From an uncultured bacterium (GTDB taxonomy: Bacteria; Planctomycetota; UBA1135; GCA-002686595), in the NCBI GenBank assembly GCA_902826945.1, contig CADEGS010000115.1, positions 1-11,631 of the forward strand: a stretch of 11,631 nt of DNA, read 5' to 3'. The notes beneath the pieces are model-generated. The model ran no database searches. It was not told the origin of the DNA and saw only the letters and a list, made by a program, of their open reading frames with translations. A program made the translations under genes and the position numbers. Positions 6,325-11,631 of the stretch are shown here, piece by piece. Positions within the stretch are counted from its first letter, which is position 1, and each line of letters starts with the position of its first letter.

Positions 6325-7032
6325 ATGGTGCGACGGAGGAAGGGCCGGGCGGCTAGCGGGGCGCGGGTCGCGCTCGCCGTCGCCGGGGTGCTCTCGCTGG
6401 CGCTGGCCGCCTGTCTGGGCGGGCCGGTGCGCGAGCTCACGGCGCAGGAGTCGGCAGCGCTCGACGGCGGGAAGGGCTGCGTCGCGTGCCACGTCGACGA
6501 GGCGCTGGCCGTGCGCGCATCCCGCGCCCACCGCGGCACGCCCGAGCGCGCGAGCTGTGCGCTGTGCCACGGCGAGCACTCCGAGGCCGCTGGCGCGGGA
6601 GCGGTCGAGACCGTCGGCTGCGCCGTCGCCTGCCATGCGAGCGTGCGCGCGGCGTTCGACTTGCCCTTCTCCCATCCGCTCGGCGTCGCCGCCAGCTGCA
6701 CCGACTGCCACGACCCGCACGGCGGCAACCCGCGCCGCGAGCGCTCGGAGCTGCGCTTCGAGCGCTGCGTCGCGTGCCACCAGGACCTGCGCGGCCCCTT
6801 CGTCTTCGAGCACGACGGCAACCGCGTGCAGCGCTGCCTCTCGTGCCACGTGCCCCACGGCTCGGCGAACCGCCGCATGCTCACGCAGGCGCGCACGAGC
6901 TTCCTGTGCACGAAGTGCCACACGGGCATCGAGCTGATCCACCAGCAGCTCCCCGGCAGCGCCTTCCTCGAGTGCCTGAACTGCCACGTCGAGGTGCACG
7001 GGTCGAACTGGGACCTCTTCTTCTTCCGCTGA
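6325..7032 (+). CDS. MtrA/DmsE-like octaheme c-type cytochrome, lipoprotein
   Basis: A 235-residue protein. Residues 1-30 are a lipoprotein signal: basic start, hydrophobic core, lipobox LAAC with the lipidated Cys at 30. Heme-binding motifs occur at residues 52-56 (CVACH), 78-82 (CALCH), 99-104 (CAVACH, a CX3CH variant), 125-129 (CTDCH), 148-152 (CVACH), 171-175 (CLSCH), 195-199 (CTKCH) and 217-221 (CLNCH), giving seven canonical sites and one unusual one. Extra histidines in SRAH, FSHPLG, DPHGG, FEHDG, VPHGS, LIHQQ and VHGSN are placed as distal ligands, as in MtrA/DmsE-type cytochromes. MtrA of Shewanella carries ten hemes in a longer chain, so this is a short version. Its stop overlaps the start of the beta-barrel gene by one base, which implies translational coupling. 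Inferred role: the periplasmic-side heme wire of an outer-membrane electron conduit. Confidence 0.9.
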   Translation: MVRRRKGRAASGARVALAVAGVLSLALAACLGGPVRELTAQESAALDGGKGCVACHVDEALAVRASRAHRGTPERASCALCHGEHSEAAGAGAVETVGCAVACHASVRAAFDLPFSHPLGVAASCTDCHDPHGGNPRRERSELRFERCVACHQDLRGPFVFEHDGNRVQRCLSCHVPHGSANRRMLTQARTSFLCTKCHTGIELIHQQLPGSAFLECLNCHVEVHGSNWDLFFFR

Positions 7033-8972
7033 TGGTCGACCCGGCCTGGCTCCTGGCGCTGCTCGCGTCGCTGGCCCGGCGAGGGTTGGCGCAGGCGCAG
7101 CCGCAAGCGCAGACGACGGGCGACCCCGCGCCGCTCGCGCCGGCGGTGGAGAGCGAGGGCCCGCGGCTCGGCGACTTCGCCGTCTCGGGCTTCCTGGAGC
7201 TCGGCTACCGCTTCGTGGACGTCCACGGCAGCGACGCCCAGTTCCAGGAGGACCTCCGGCTGGGCTCCGGCGTCGTCCTGCGCGCGCTGCGCTTCGAGGG
7301 CGAGCGCGCCGCCGGGGAGGGCCCGGTCGAGGCGTACTCGCTCGAGGTGGCCGGCGTCGGCGATCCGTACTCGTCCCTGGGCGGCACGCTCGACCTCGGC
7401 GGCTGGGACGCGGCGGTCGAGCACCGGCGCACGCGCTTCGAGGCGACCACCGACACCGACATCCACGCGATCGACCTGGACCGCGACAGCACCACCTTGC
7501 GACTGGAGCACGCGCCGAGCGGGAGCACCCGCGCGCACGGCTGGATCCGAGCAAACCGCCACGACTACGAGCGCGTCGGCGGCGGCGACCGGATCGTCGG
7601 CTTCTTCTCGAGCGTGGGCGACTTCCCCGTGCGGCGCCACGGCGACGAGCTGCGTCTGGACGCGCTCTGGGGCGGGCGCGCGGGCGGCTTCGACTGGGAG
7701 CTCGAGGGCGGGCTCTCCAGCGTCGCGTCGCGCGGCCGCACCGTCTTCTCCGAGACGCTGCCCGCCTTCCCCGACGACCCGCTGAGCGAGGAGTCCGACG
7801 AGGACCTGAGCGGGTCGGGCAGCACGATCGGCGCGCACGTGCGGCGGGCGCTCGACGACGGCCGCGTCGTGCTGGCCGCGGGCTACCGGCGCGGCGCGAA
7901 CCGCATCGACGGCGACCTGGCGGTCGACAAGCTCGGCTTCCTCGGCTCGCCTGCCTCGCCGCTGGCGGAGACCGTGCGCGCCCGCTCGACCTTCCGCACG
8001 ACCGACGCGGACGCCTGGGTGGATCTCACGCTCGAGCTGGCGCCCGGCGCGAGCCTGGCCTTCCGCTACACGCGCTCCGACGGGCGCGAGGACGGCTCGG
8101 TGAGCACGATCAGGACCATCGACGACCTGAGCGGCTTCCCGCCGACGGTCTCGGAGATCCGCGAGACGGCCCTGCTGGAGAGCGCTCTCGACCTCTTCGA
8201 GGTCGAGACCGACGTGGACCTGAGCGAGCACGTCGGCGCCAGCCTCGCGCTCCAGTACGGTCACGAGGAGCTGGAGCTCGAGCACGCGATCGACTTCGTG
8301 TTCCGGAGCTTCGACGGTCCGCTGGACGAGTGGGGCGTGCGCGCCGGCGTCGACCTCCAGGCGGGCGCGCACGAGGCGCACCTCTCGGGCGGGCTGGCCT
8401 GGGAGCCGACGCGCGACCCGGGCGCGAGCGTCATCTACGTGATCGAGGACCTGCGCACGCGCTTCGTGGACCTGCTCTGGCGCTTCCATCCGAGCGACCT
8501 CGCGACGCTCTTGGCGGAGGGGCGGCACGAGGACCAGGACAGCGCGGCCGTGACGGGCACCGCGCGCGACGACCGCGCGACGCTCGCGCTCGAGCTCCAG
8601 CCGGTCCAGGGGCTGCGCGCGGCGCTGTCGGCGAGCTACCGCGAGCTCGACCTGACGACCGATCTGCTGTCGGTCGGCCCGGTGACCGGCACGCTGCAGA
8701 CCTACGAGAGCTACGAGCACAGCTACACGGCCTCGCTCGGGCTGGACGAGGCGGGGCCGTTCCGCCCGCGGCTCTCGGCGAGCTACGTGGACGTCTCGGG
8801 GGACAGCCCCCTGAGCTACGCGATCGGCGACCTCGACCTGCCGTGGGCCTGGTCGCCGCGCGTGACGGTCGGCGTCGAGGTCACGTACACGCAGCTCGCT
8901 GCCGCGGAGATCCTGGACGCCAGCGACTACGACGCCTGGACGGCGACGGTCTACGTGCGCACGACCTTGTGA
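7032..8972 (+). CDS. MtrB-like outer-membrane beta-barrel of a porin-cytochrome conduit
   Basis: A 646-residue protein starting at ATG 7032, within TGATG shared with the preceding stop. The N-terminus (MVDPAWLLALLASLARRGLAQA) is a plausible but atypical Sec signal. The mature protein contains no cysteine and is a long run of alternating beta strands and acidic loops, for example FAVSGFLELGYRFVDVHGS near the start, then repeated pairs such as ASLAFRYTRSDGREDGS, HVGASLALQYGHEELEL, GLRAALSASYRELDL and WTATVYVRTTL at the end. The early motif of barrel strand, YRFVDVHGS and then FQEDLRLGSG resembles MtrB/PioB-family proteins. Its size fits that family (roughly 650-700 residues). The family is assigned from fold pattern plus coupling to the cytochrome gene. 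The CXXC of Shewanella MtrB is absent. It should form the sheath in the outer membrane around the heme wire. Confidence 0.82.
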   Translation: MVDPAWLLALLASLARRGLAQAQPQAQTTGDPAPLAPAVESEGPRLGDFAVSGFLELGYRFVDVHGSDAQFQEDLRLGSGVVLRALRFEGERAAGEGPVEAYSLEVAGVGDPYSSLGGTLDLGGWDAAVEHRRTRFEATTDTDIHAIDLDRDSTTLRLEHAPSGSTRAHGWIRANRHDYERVGGGDRIVGFFSSVGDFPVRRHGDELRLDALWGGRAGGFDWELEGGLSSVASRGRTVFSETLPAFPDDPLSEESDEDLSGSGSTIGAHVRRALDDGRVVLAAGYRRGANRIDGDLAVDKLGFLGSPASPLAETVRARSTFRTTDADAWVDLTLELAPGASLAFRYTRSDGREDGSVSTIRTIDDLSGFPPTVSEIRETALLESALDLFEVETDVDLSEHVGASLALQYGHEELELEHAIDFVFRSFDGPLDEWGVRAGVDLQAGAHEAHLSGGLAWEPTRDPGASVIYVIEDLRTRFVDLLWRFHPSDLATLLAEGRHEDQDSAAVTGTARDDRATLALELQPVQGLRAALSASYRELDLTTDLLSVGPVTGTLQTYESYEHSYTASLGLDEAGPFRPRLSASYVDVSGDSPLSYAIGDLDLPWAWSPRVTVGVEVTYTQLAAAEILDASDYDAWTATVYVRTTL

Positions 8973-9007
8973 CGGGCGGGCGCGCACCCGGTGCGCGCCT
9001 GCCCGTC
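8971..9007. terminator. 17-bp hairpin shared by convergent genes, bidirectional terminator
   Basis: GACGGGC (8971-8977), G8978 and GGCGCGCAC (8979-8987) face GTGCGCGCC (8991-8999), T9000 and GCCCGTC (9001-9007) around a 3-base CCG loop. There are 16 Watson-Crick pairs, plus a G-T position that is a G-U wobble in the plus transcript and a C-A mismatch in the minus transcript. It overlaps the last two bases of the barrel gene stop (8970-8972) and ends four bases before the stop of the opposing cytochrome gene (9012-9014). No T-tract is present on either side. Confidence 0.7.
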
Positions 9008-9011
9008 GGGG

Positions 9012-10736
9012 TCAGAACGCCATGCGCCCGCCGGCCTGCGGCACGTGGCGCGGCGCGAGGCGCAGCGTGCGCGTGACCATCGGGACGGGGGCGCTCATGC
9101 CGCCCAGCACCCACTGGTCGTAGGCGATGTCGCCGGCGTCGTTGGTGAGGTTCTCGTCGCGCAAGAACTCGATGTACTCCTTCGAGGTCGTCTGGTGGTA
9201 CACGGTCACGCGCACGCGGTCCGCCAGGAGCGGGATCGGGAAGAGCGTGTCGTCCCAGTGCTGGCCGTCCGCGTAGGCGTAGCCCACCGGCTGCGCCTGG
9301 CCGGCCTCGAAGGCGGCGTTGTCGAAGCCGCGCGGCGGGATGCGGTTGTCGAAGACGATCGAGTTGTTCAGCACGAAGTGGAACGAGGCGCCGGCGGAGA
9401 GCCCGGCGGCCGCGGCCGCCGCCGCGTCCAGGCCCTGATCGATGCGGTAGACCTTCGTGCTGGCCTCGTCGAGCTCGGCCGTGACGGCGTCGTAGGCGCC
9501 GTGCTCCTTCAGGATCGAGCCGTCGCGGCGCAGGTACTGGACGCCGATCCACATGCGCCGGCCCTCGCCGTAGCCGGTGGGCAGCTTGTGGCCGGTCTGG
9601 TTCGTGATGCGCACGCGCAGGTCGCCGGCGACCACGGCCAGGTCCAGGTCGCAGGCGCGCTCCAGCATGCTGACGTTGCGCGCGATCGCGTCCTGGAAGA
9701 CCTGCAGCGGCTCGCCGTTGATCTCGCCCTCGCCGTAGAGCTCGAGGCTCTGGTCGAGGCGGTAGACCGCCTCCGGTACCCAGCTGTTCGCGCCGGCGAA
9801 GTCGTGCTGCGGCAGGTCGGTGCGCGCCGTGCCGCCGAGGCCGTCCGCGCAGGCCGTGCCGCTCGTGTCGGGCATGTGGCAGTCCTGGCAGGTCGAGACG
9901 AGCGGGTTGTTGCCGCCGAAGCGGCCCGTCATGTCGATCGGCGCGACGGCGAAGTCGCTCAGCGCCCACTCGGTGTAGGTGCGCTCGACGGGGAACATCT
10001 CGGTCTTCAGGCCCGAGTCGGGGTGCTCCTGGTCGAGCGTGTCGAGGTCGTAGCTGTCCGAGGCCGCCGGCGTCGCGCCGCCGTTGCGCACGTACATCGG
10101 GTTCGACACGTCGTGGCACGTGCCGCACAGCGCGGACTCGCGGTGGAAGGGCGACTCGAGCCAGTCGTGCCAGGGGAAGCTCGGCCCGAGGTCGAACGGC
10201 CCGCGGCGCACGTCGTCGGGATCGATCACGTACTGGCCGGCGTGGAACTGGCTCGGCGCGTCCGCGAGCCCGGCCAGGATCGCCGTGTCCTCGCTCGGGT
10301 TCGCCATGTCGGCGATCGGGTCGACCAGCCGGTGGCAGAGGTTGCAGGTCACGCCCTCGTAGTCCGACCCGCCGAGGGCCGAGCCGCTGGCCGGCGTCGA
10401 GCGCCCCGCCAGCCACCCGCCCGCCGCGTGGCAGCGCAGGCAGTACTCGCCCGCGTCCGCCGCGTCCTGGTTCGCGATGGCGAGCGCGGCGTGGAACACC
10501 GGGTCGCGCATCGAGTTCGCCATCATCGTCCCGGCCCAGCGCGTGTACGGCTCGTCGTCGGGGTCGAAGTAGGCGTGGCAGAACGTGCAGTTCGCGACCG
10601 ACACGATCGGGTCGGTCAGGTCGCCGGGCTGCGTCCCCGGCATGCGGAAGTCCTCGAGCGTGCTCGCGATCTGCATCTGCATCGCGGTGGCGAGGGTCGC
10701 GGCGGCGGCGAGGAGCAGGGACGTGCGCAGGATCAT
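9012..10736 (-). CDS. Secreted pentaheme c-type cytochrome with C-terminal beta domain
   Basis: A 574-residue protein from ATG 10736. The first 18 or so residues are a Sec signal (MILRTSLLLAAAATLATA). Five CXXCH motifs lie in the first half: CTFCH (50-54), CLRCH (99-103), CNLCH (131-135), CGTCH (204-208) and CQDCH (283-287). Cys296 and Cys362 are not in heme motifs. From about residue 365 a beta-rich domain carries LRVRITNQTGHKLPTGY and, further on, NNSIVFDNRIPPRGF, sequence types I associate with multiheme cytochromes of planctomycetes and relatives. There is no lipobox or membrane anchor, so it is probably soluble in the periplasm or exported. It is convergent with the conduit operon. It could pass electrons to or from that conduit or be a separate oxidoreductase; neither is shown by the sequence. 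A longer in-frame start upstream (10871) gives basic non-signal sequence and was not used. Confidence 0.9.
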   Translation of the reverse strand: MILRTSLLLAAAATLATAMQMQIASTLEDFRMPGTQPGDLTDPIVSVANCTFCHAYFDPDDEPYTRWAGTMMANSMRDPVFHAALAIANQDAADAGEYCLRCHAAGGWLAGRSTPASGSALGGSDYEGVTCNLCHRLVDPIADMANPSEDTAILAGLADAPSQFHAGQYVIDPDDVRRGPFDLGPSFPWHDWLESPFHRESALCGTCHDVSNPMYVRNGGATPAASDSYDLDTLDQEHPDSGLKTEMFPVERTYTEWALSDFAVAPIDMTGRFGGNNPLVSTCQDCHMPDTSGTACADGLGGTARTDLPQHDFAGANSWVPEAVYRLDQSLELYGEGEINGEPLQVFQDAIARNVSMLERACDLDLAVVAGDLRVRITNQTGHKLPTGYGEGRRMWIGVQYLRRDGSILKEHGAYDAVTAELDEASTKVYRIDQGLDAAAAAAAGLSAGASFHFVLNNSIVFDNRIPPRGFDNAAFEAGQAQPVGYAYADGQHWDDTLFPIPLLADRVRVTVYHQTTSKEYIEFLRDENLTNDAGDIAYDQWVLGGMSAPVPMVTRTLRLAPRHVPQAGGRMAF

Positions 10737-10799
10737 GGTGGCCCGAGGCTCCCGAGCGGAGCCCTTCACAGGGGGGGGACGGCGGGGGAGGGGAAACGG

Positions 10800-10805
10800 A
10801 TCGTA
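10800..10805 (-). promoter_or_regulatory. Possible minus-10 box of the pentaheme cytochrome gene
   Basis: The minus strand reads TACGAT, 64 bases upstream of ATG 10736. The same hexamer stands before the small gene on the other strand (10942-10947), which supports it as a local promoter word. No minus-35 match is visible. Confidence 0.3.
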
Positions 10806-10941
10806 CTGGAGGAGGCGCGGTTCGGTGCGCCCCACCCGCTCCTTCCCGCCCGCGCGCGCCTCCGCGGGCACGGACGGCCCGCGCCTCCGCCCCGTCGGGG
10901 AGCAGCCGGCCGTTCCGCGCGAGCGCGGACGCCCCTGCCGC

Positions 10942-10947
10942 TACGAT
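10942..10947 (+). promoter_or_regulatory. Possible minus-10 box of the 11034-11510 gene
   Basis: TACGAT in the context GCTACGATC lies about 90 bases before ATG 11034. It matches TATAAT at four of six positions and is repeated in the opposite orientation before the cytochrome gene. No minus-35 match is seen. Confidence 0.3.
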
Positions 10948-11021
10948 CTCCCCGGCCCGCGCGGCAGCGGGCCTTCGCCGTCCGCCGTCCGCCGGCCGCT
11001 CCGGTCGGCGCCGCCCGCACT

Positions 11022-11026
11022 GGAGG
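11022..11026 (+). promoter_or_regulatory. Ribosome-binding site of the 11034-11510 gene
   Basis: A perfect GGAGG core lies seven bases before ATG 11034 and fixes the start, although the frame stays open far upstream as the antisense of the cytochrome gene. Confidence 0.75.
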
Positions 11027-11033
11027 ATTCGAG

Positions 11034-11510
11034 ATGCACCTGACCGCGCTGGGAGCCCAGGTCGCCACGATGGGCGCCAAGGAGAAGAAGCAGCACGCCG
11101 ACGCCCTGATCAAGGGCACGGCCAAGATCGGCGCGTACACGAACGGCGTGTGCTACGACGCGGCGGCCTACGTCGTGTACCTGAGCACGACGAAGATCAA
11201 GGCCAGCGACGTGGAGGGCAAGAGCGGCCAGGCCTGGACCAGCGTGCTCGCCTTCAAGGCCGGCAAGAAGTGGGACGGCAAGGAGCGCATCCAGCGCGGC
11301 AAGGCCGTCGGCTTCTTCCGCCTGAACGACGGCAAGTTCTTCCACGCCGCGATCGCGCGCGGCGACACGAGCGTGCTGGCGGTCAACGGCAACACGCTCG
11401 GCGCCGGCTGGCAGCCGGTGGACCTGAAGAAGGTCCTCGGCGAGCCCGACGACGACGGCGTCTTCGAGCACGACGGCGCGCGCATCGAGGTCTGGATCTC
11501 GCGGCTGTAG
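11034..11510 (+). CDS. Small hypothetical protein with a possible papain-like Cys/His arrangement
   Basis: A 158-residue protein with a GGAGG ribosome-binding site before ATG 11034. I do not recognise the family. It has no signal peptide or membrane segment. After a Lys-rich helix (GAKEKKQHADALIKGT), the only cysteine sits at the start of a hydrophobic stretch (NGVCYDAAAYVVYL), as the nucleophile does in papain- and NlpC-like folds, where Cys caps a buried helix. A second block, KFFHAAIARGDTSVLAVNG, places a histidine at the start of a strand about 65 residues later, the usual order for the catalytic His. GWQPVDLKKVLG follows. This is an analogy from residue pattern only; a non-enzymatic role is equally possible. 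Transcription is divergent from the pentaheme cytochrome gene. Confidence 0.85.
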   Translation: MHLTALGAQVATMGAKEKKQHADALIKGTAKIGAYTNGVCYDAAAYVVYLSTTKIKASDVEGKSGQAWTSVLAFKAGKKWDGKERIQRGKAVGFFRLNDGKFFHAAIARGDTSVLAVNGNTLGAGWQPVDLKKVLGEPDDDGVFEHDGARIEVWISRL

Positions 11511-11592
11511 CGCCGGTCTGCCGCGCAGCCCGGCGGCGTCGCCGCTCGAGCCTCGTGCGCGCGAGCGACGAGCGACGGGAGCGCCGGCGGCG

Positions 11593-11631
11593 CTACGTCC
11601 GGCGGCGCTCCTCCTCCTCGAGCTTCAGGAT
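11593..11631 (-). CDS. Possible C-terminal end of a minus-strand gene running in from outside the window
   Basis: Reading the minus strand from base 11631 gives ILKLEEEERRRT and then TAG at 11593-11595. A charged helical end of this kind is common, and the position would make it convergent with the small gene ending at 11510. Only 12 residues are visible, so a chance open frame cannot be excluded. Confidence 0.3.
   Translation of the reverse strand: MLKLEEEERRRT

Larger units (their letters stand above)
10737..11033. other. Divergent intergenic region with two TACGAT boxes and a G8 run
   Basis: No gene is seen here. It holds the leaders of the minus-strand cytochrome gene and the plus-strand small gene. 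On the cytochrome side there is a hairpin GGCTCC/GGAGCC (10747-10752 with 10758-10763), overlapping the only weak ribosome-binding sequence, and eight consecutive Gs (10771-10778), which are Cs in the minus transcript. On the other side, TACGAT at 10942-10947 is followed by an 80-base leader. Confidence 0.5.

Noticed and set aside
9847..9849. Cys296 of the pentaheme cytochrome as part of a sixth heme site
   Set aside because: The context is TACADGLGG with no CXXCH or long-spaced variant ending in CH nearby.
11579..11610. Terminator hairpin after the last plus-strand gene (GAGCGCC/GGCGCTC)
   Set aside because: Only 7 bp with an 18-base loop, about 70 bases after the stop; too weak to call.

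Overview
The window is very GC-rich with strong G/C preference at codon third positions. The style of its proteins suggests a bacterium of the Planctomycetota, or a similar high-GC Gram-negative lineage: a secreted FG-GAP/VCBS repeat protein with a long-chain C-terminal domain, a Tat-exported SDR protein, and multiheme cytochromes ending in a beta domain. The phylum is an inference from protein style; no marker gene is present.

Layout. 1-156 is the 3' end of a plus-strand gene. 355-777 (+) is an unknown 140-residue beta-rich protein followed by a strong hairpin. 778-1189 holds no gene I can support. On the minus strand, 2176-1190 is best read as ONE gene: an exported thioredoxin/TlpA-like protein whose WCGPC-type active site is encoded with an in-frame TGA (W-Sec-G-P-C), followed at once by a bacterial SECIS-like hairpin. 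A conventional gene caller would split it into two fragments. Upstream of it on the same strand is a Tat-exported NAD(P)-binding epimerase-like protein (3523-2327). Divergent from that is a secreted protein with 14 calcium-binding-type repeats (3780-6239).

Next comes a two-gene operon (6325-7032 and 7032-8972, stop and start overlapping by one base). It encodes an MtrA/DmsE-like octaheme c-type cytochrome lipoprotein and a cysteine-free outer-membrane beta-barrel of MtrB type. Together they look like a porin-cytochrome conduit moving electrons across the outer membrane. Convergent with it, separated by a 17-bp hairpin that overlaps the mtrB-like stop codon, is a pentaheme c-type cytochrome with a C-terminal beta domain (10736-9012). 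This could be a partner or redox enzyme for the conduit. The window ends with a small unknown protein that has a possible Cys/His catalytic arrangement (11034-11510, +) and perhaps the last 12 codons of a minus-strand gene.

The most notable items are the selenoprotein reading of 1190-2176 with its SECIS-like element, and the compact MtrAB-like electron conduit, one of whose heme sites is CX3CH instead of CXXCH.
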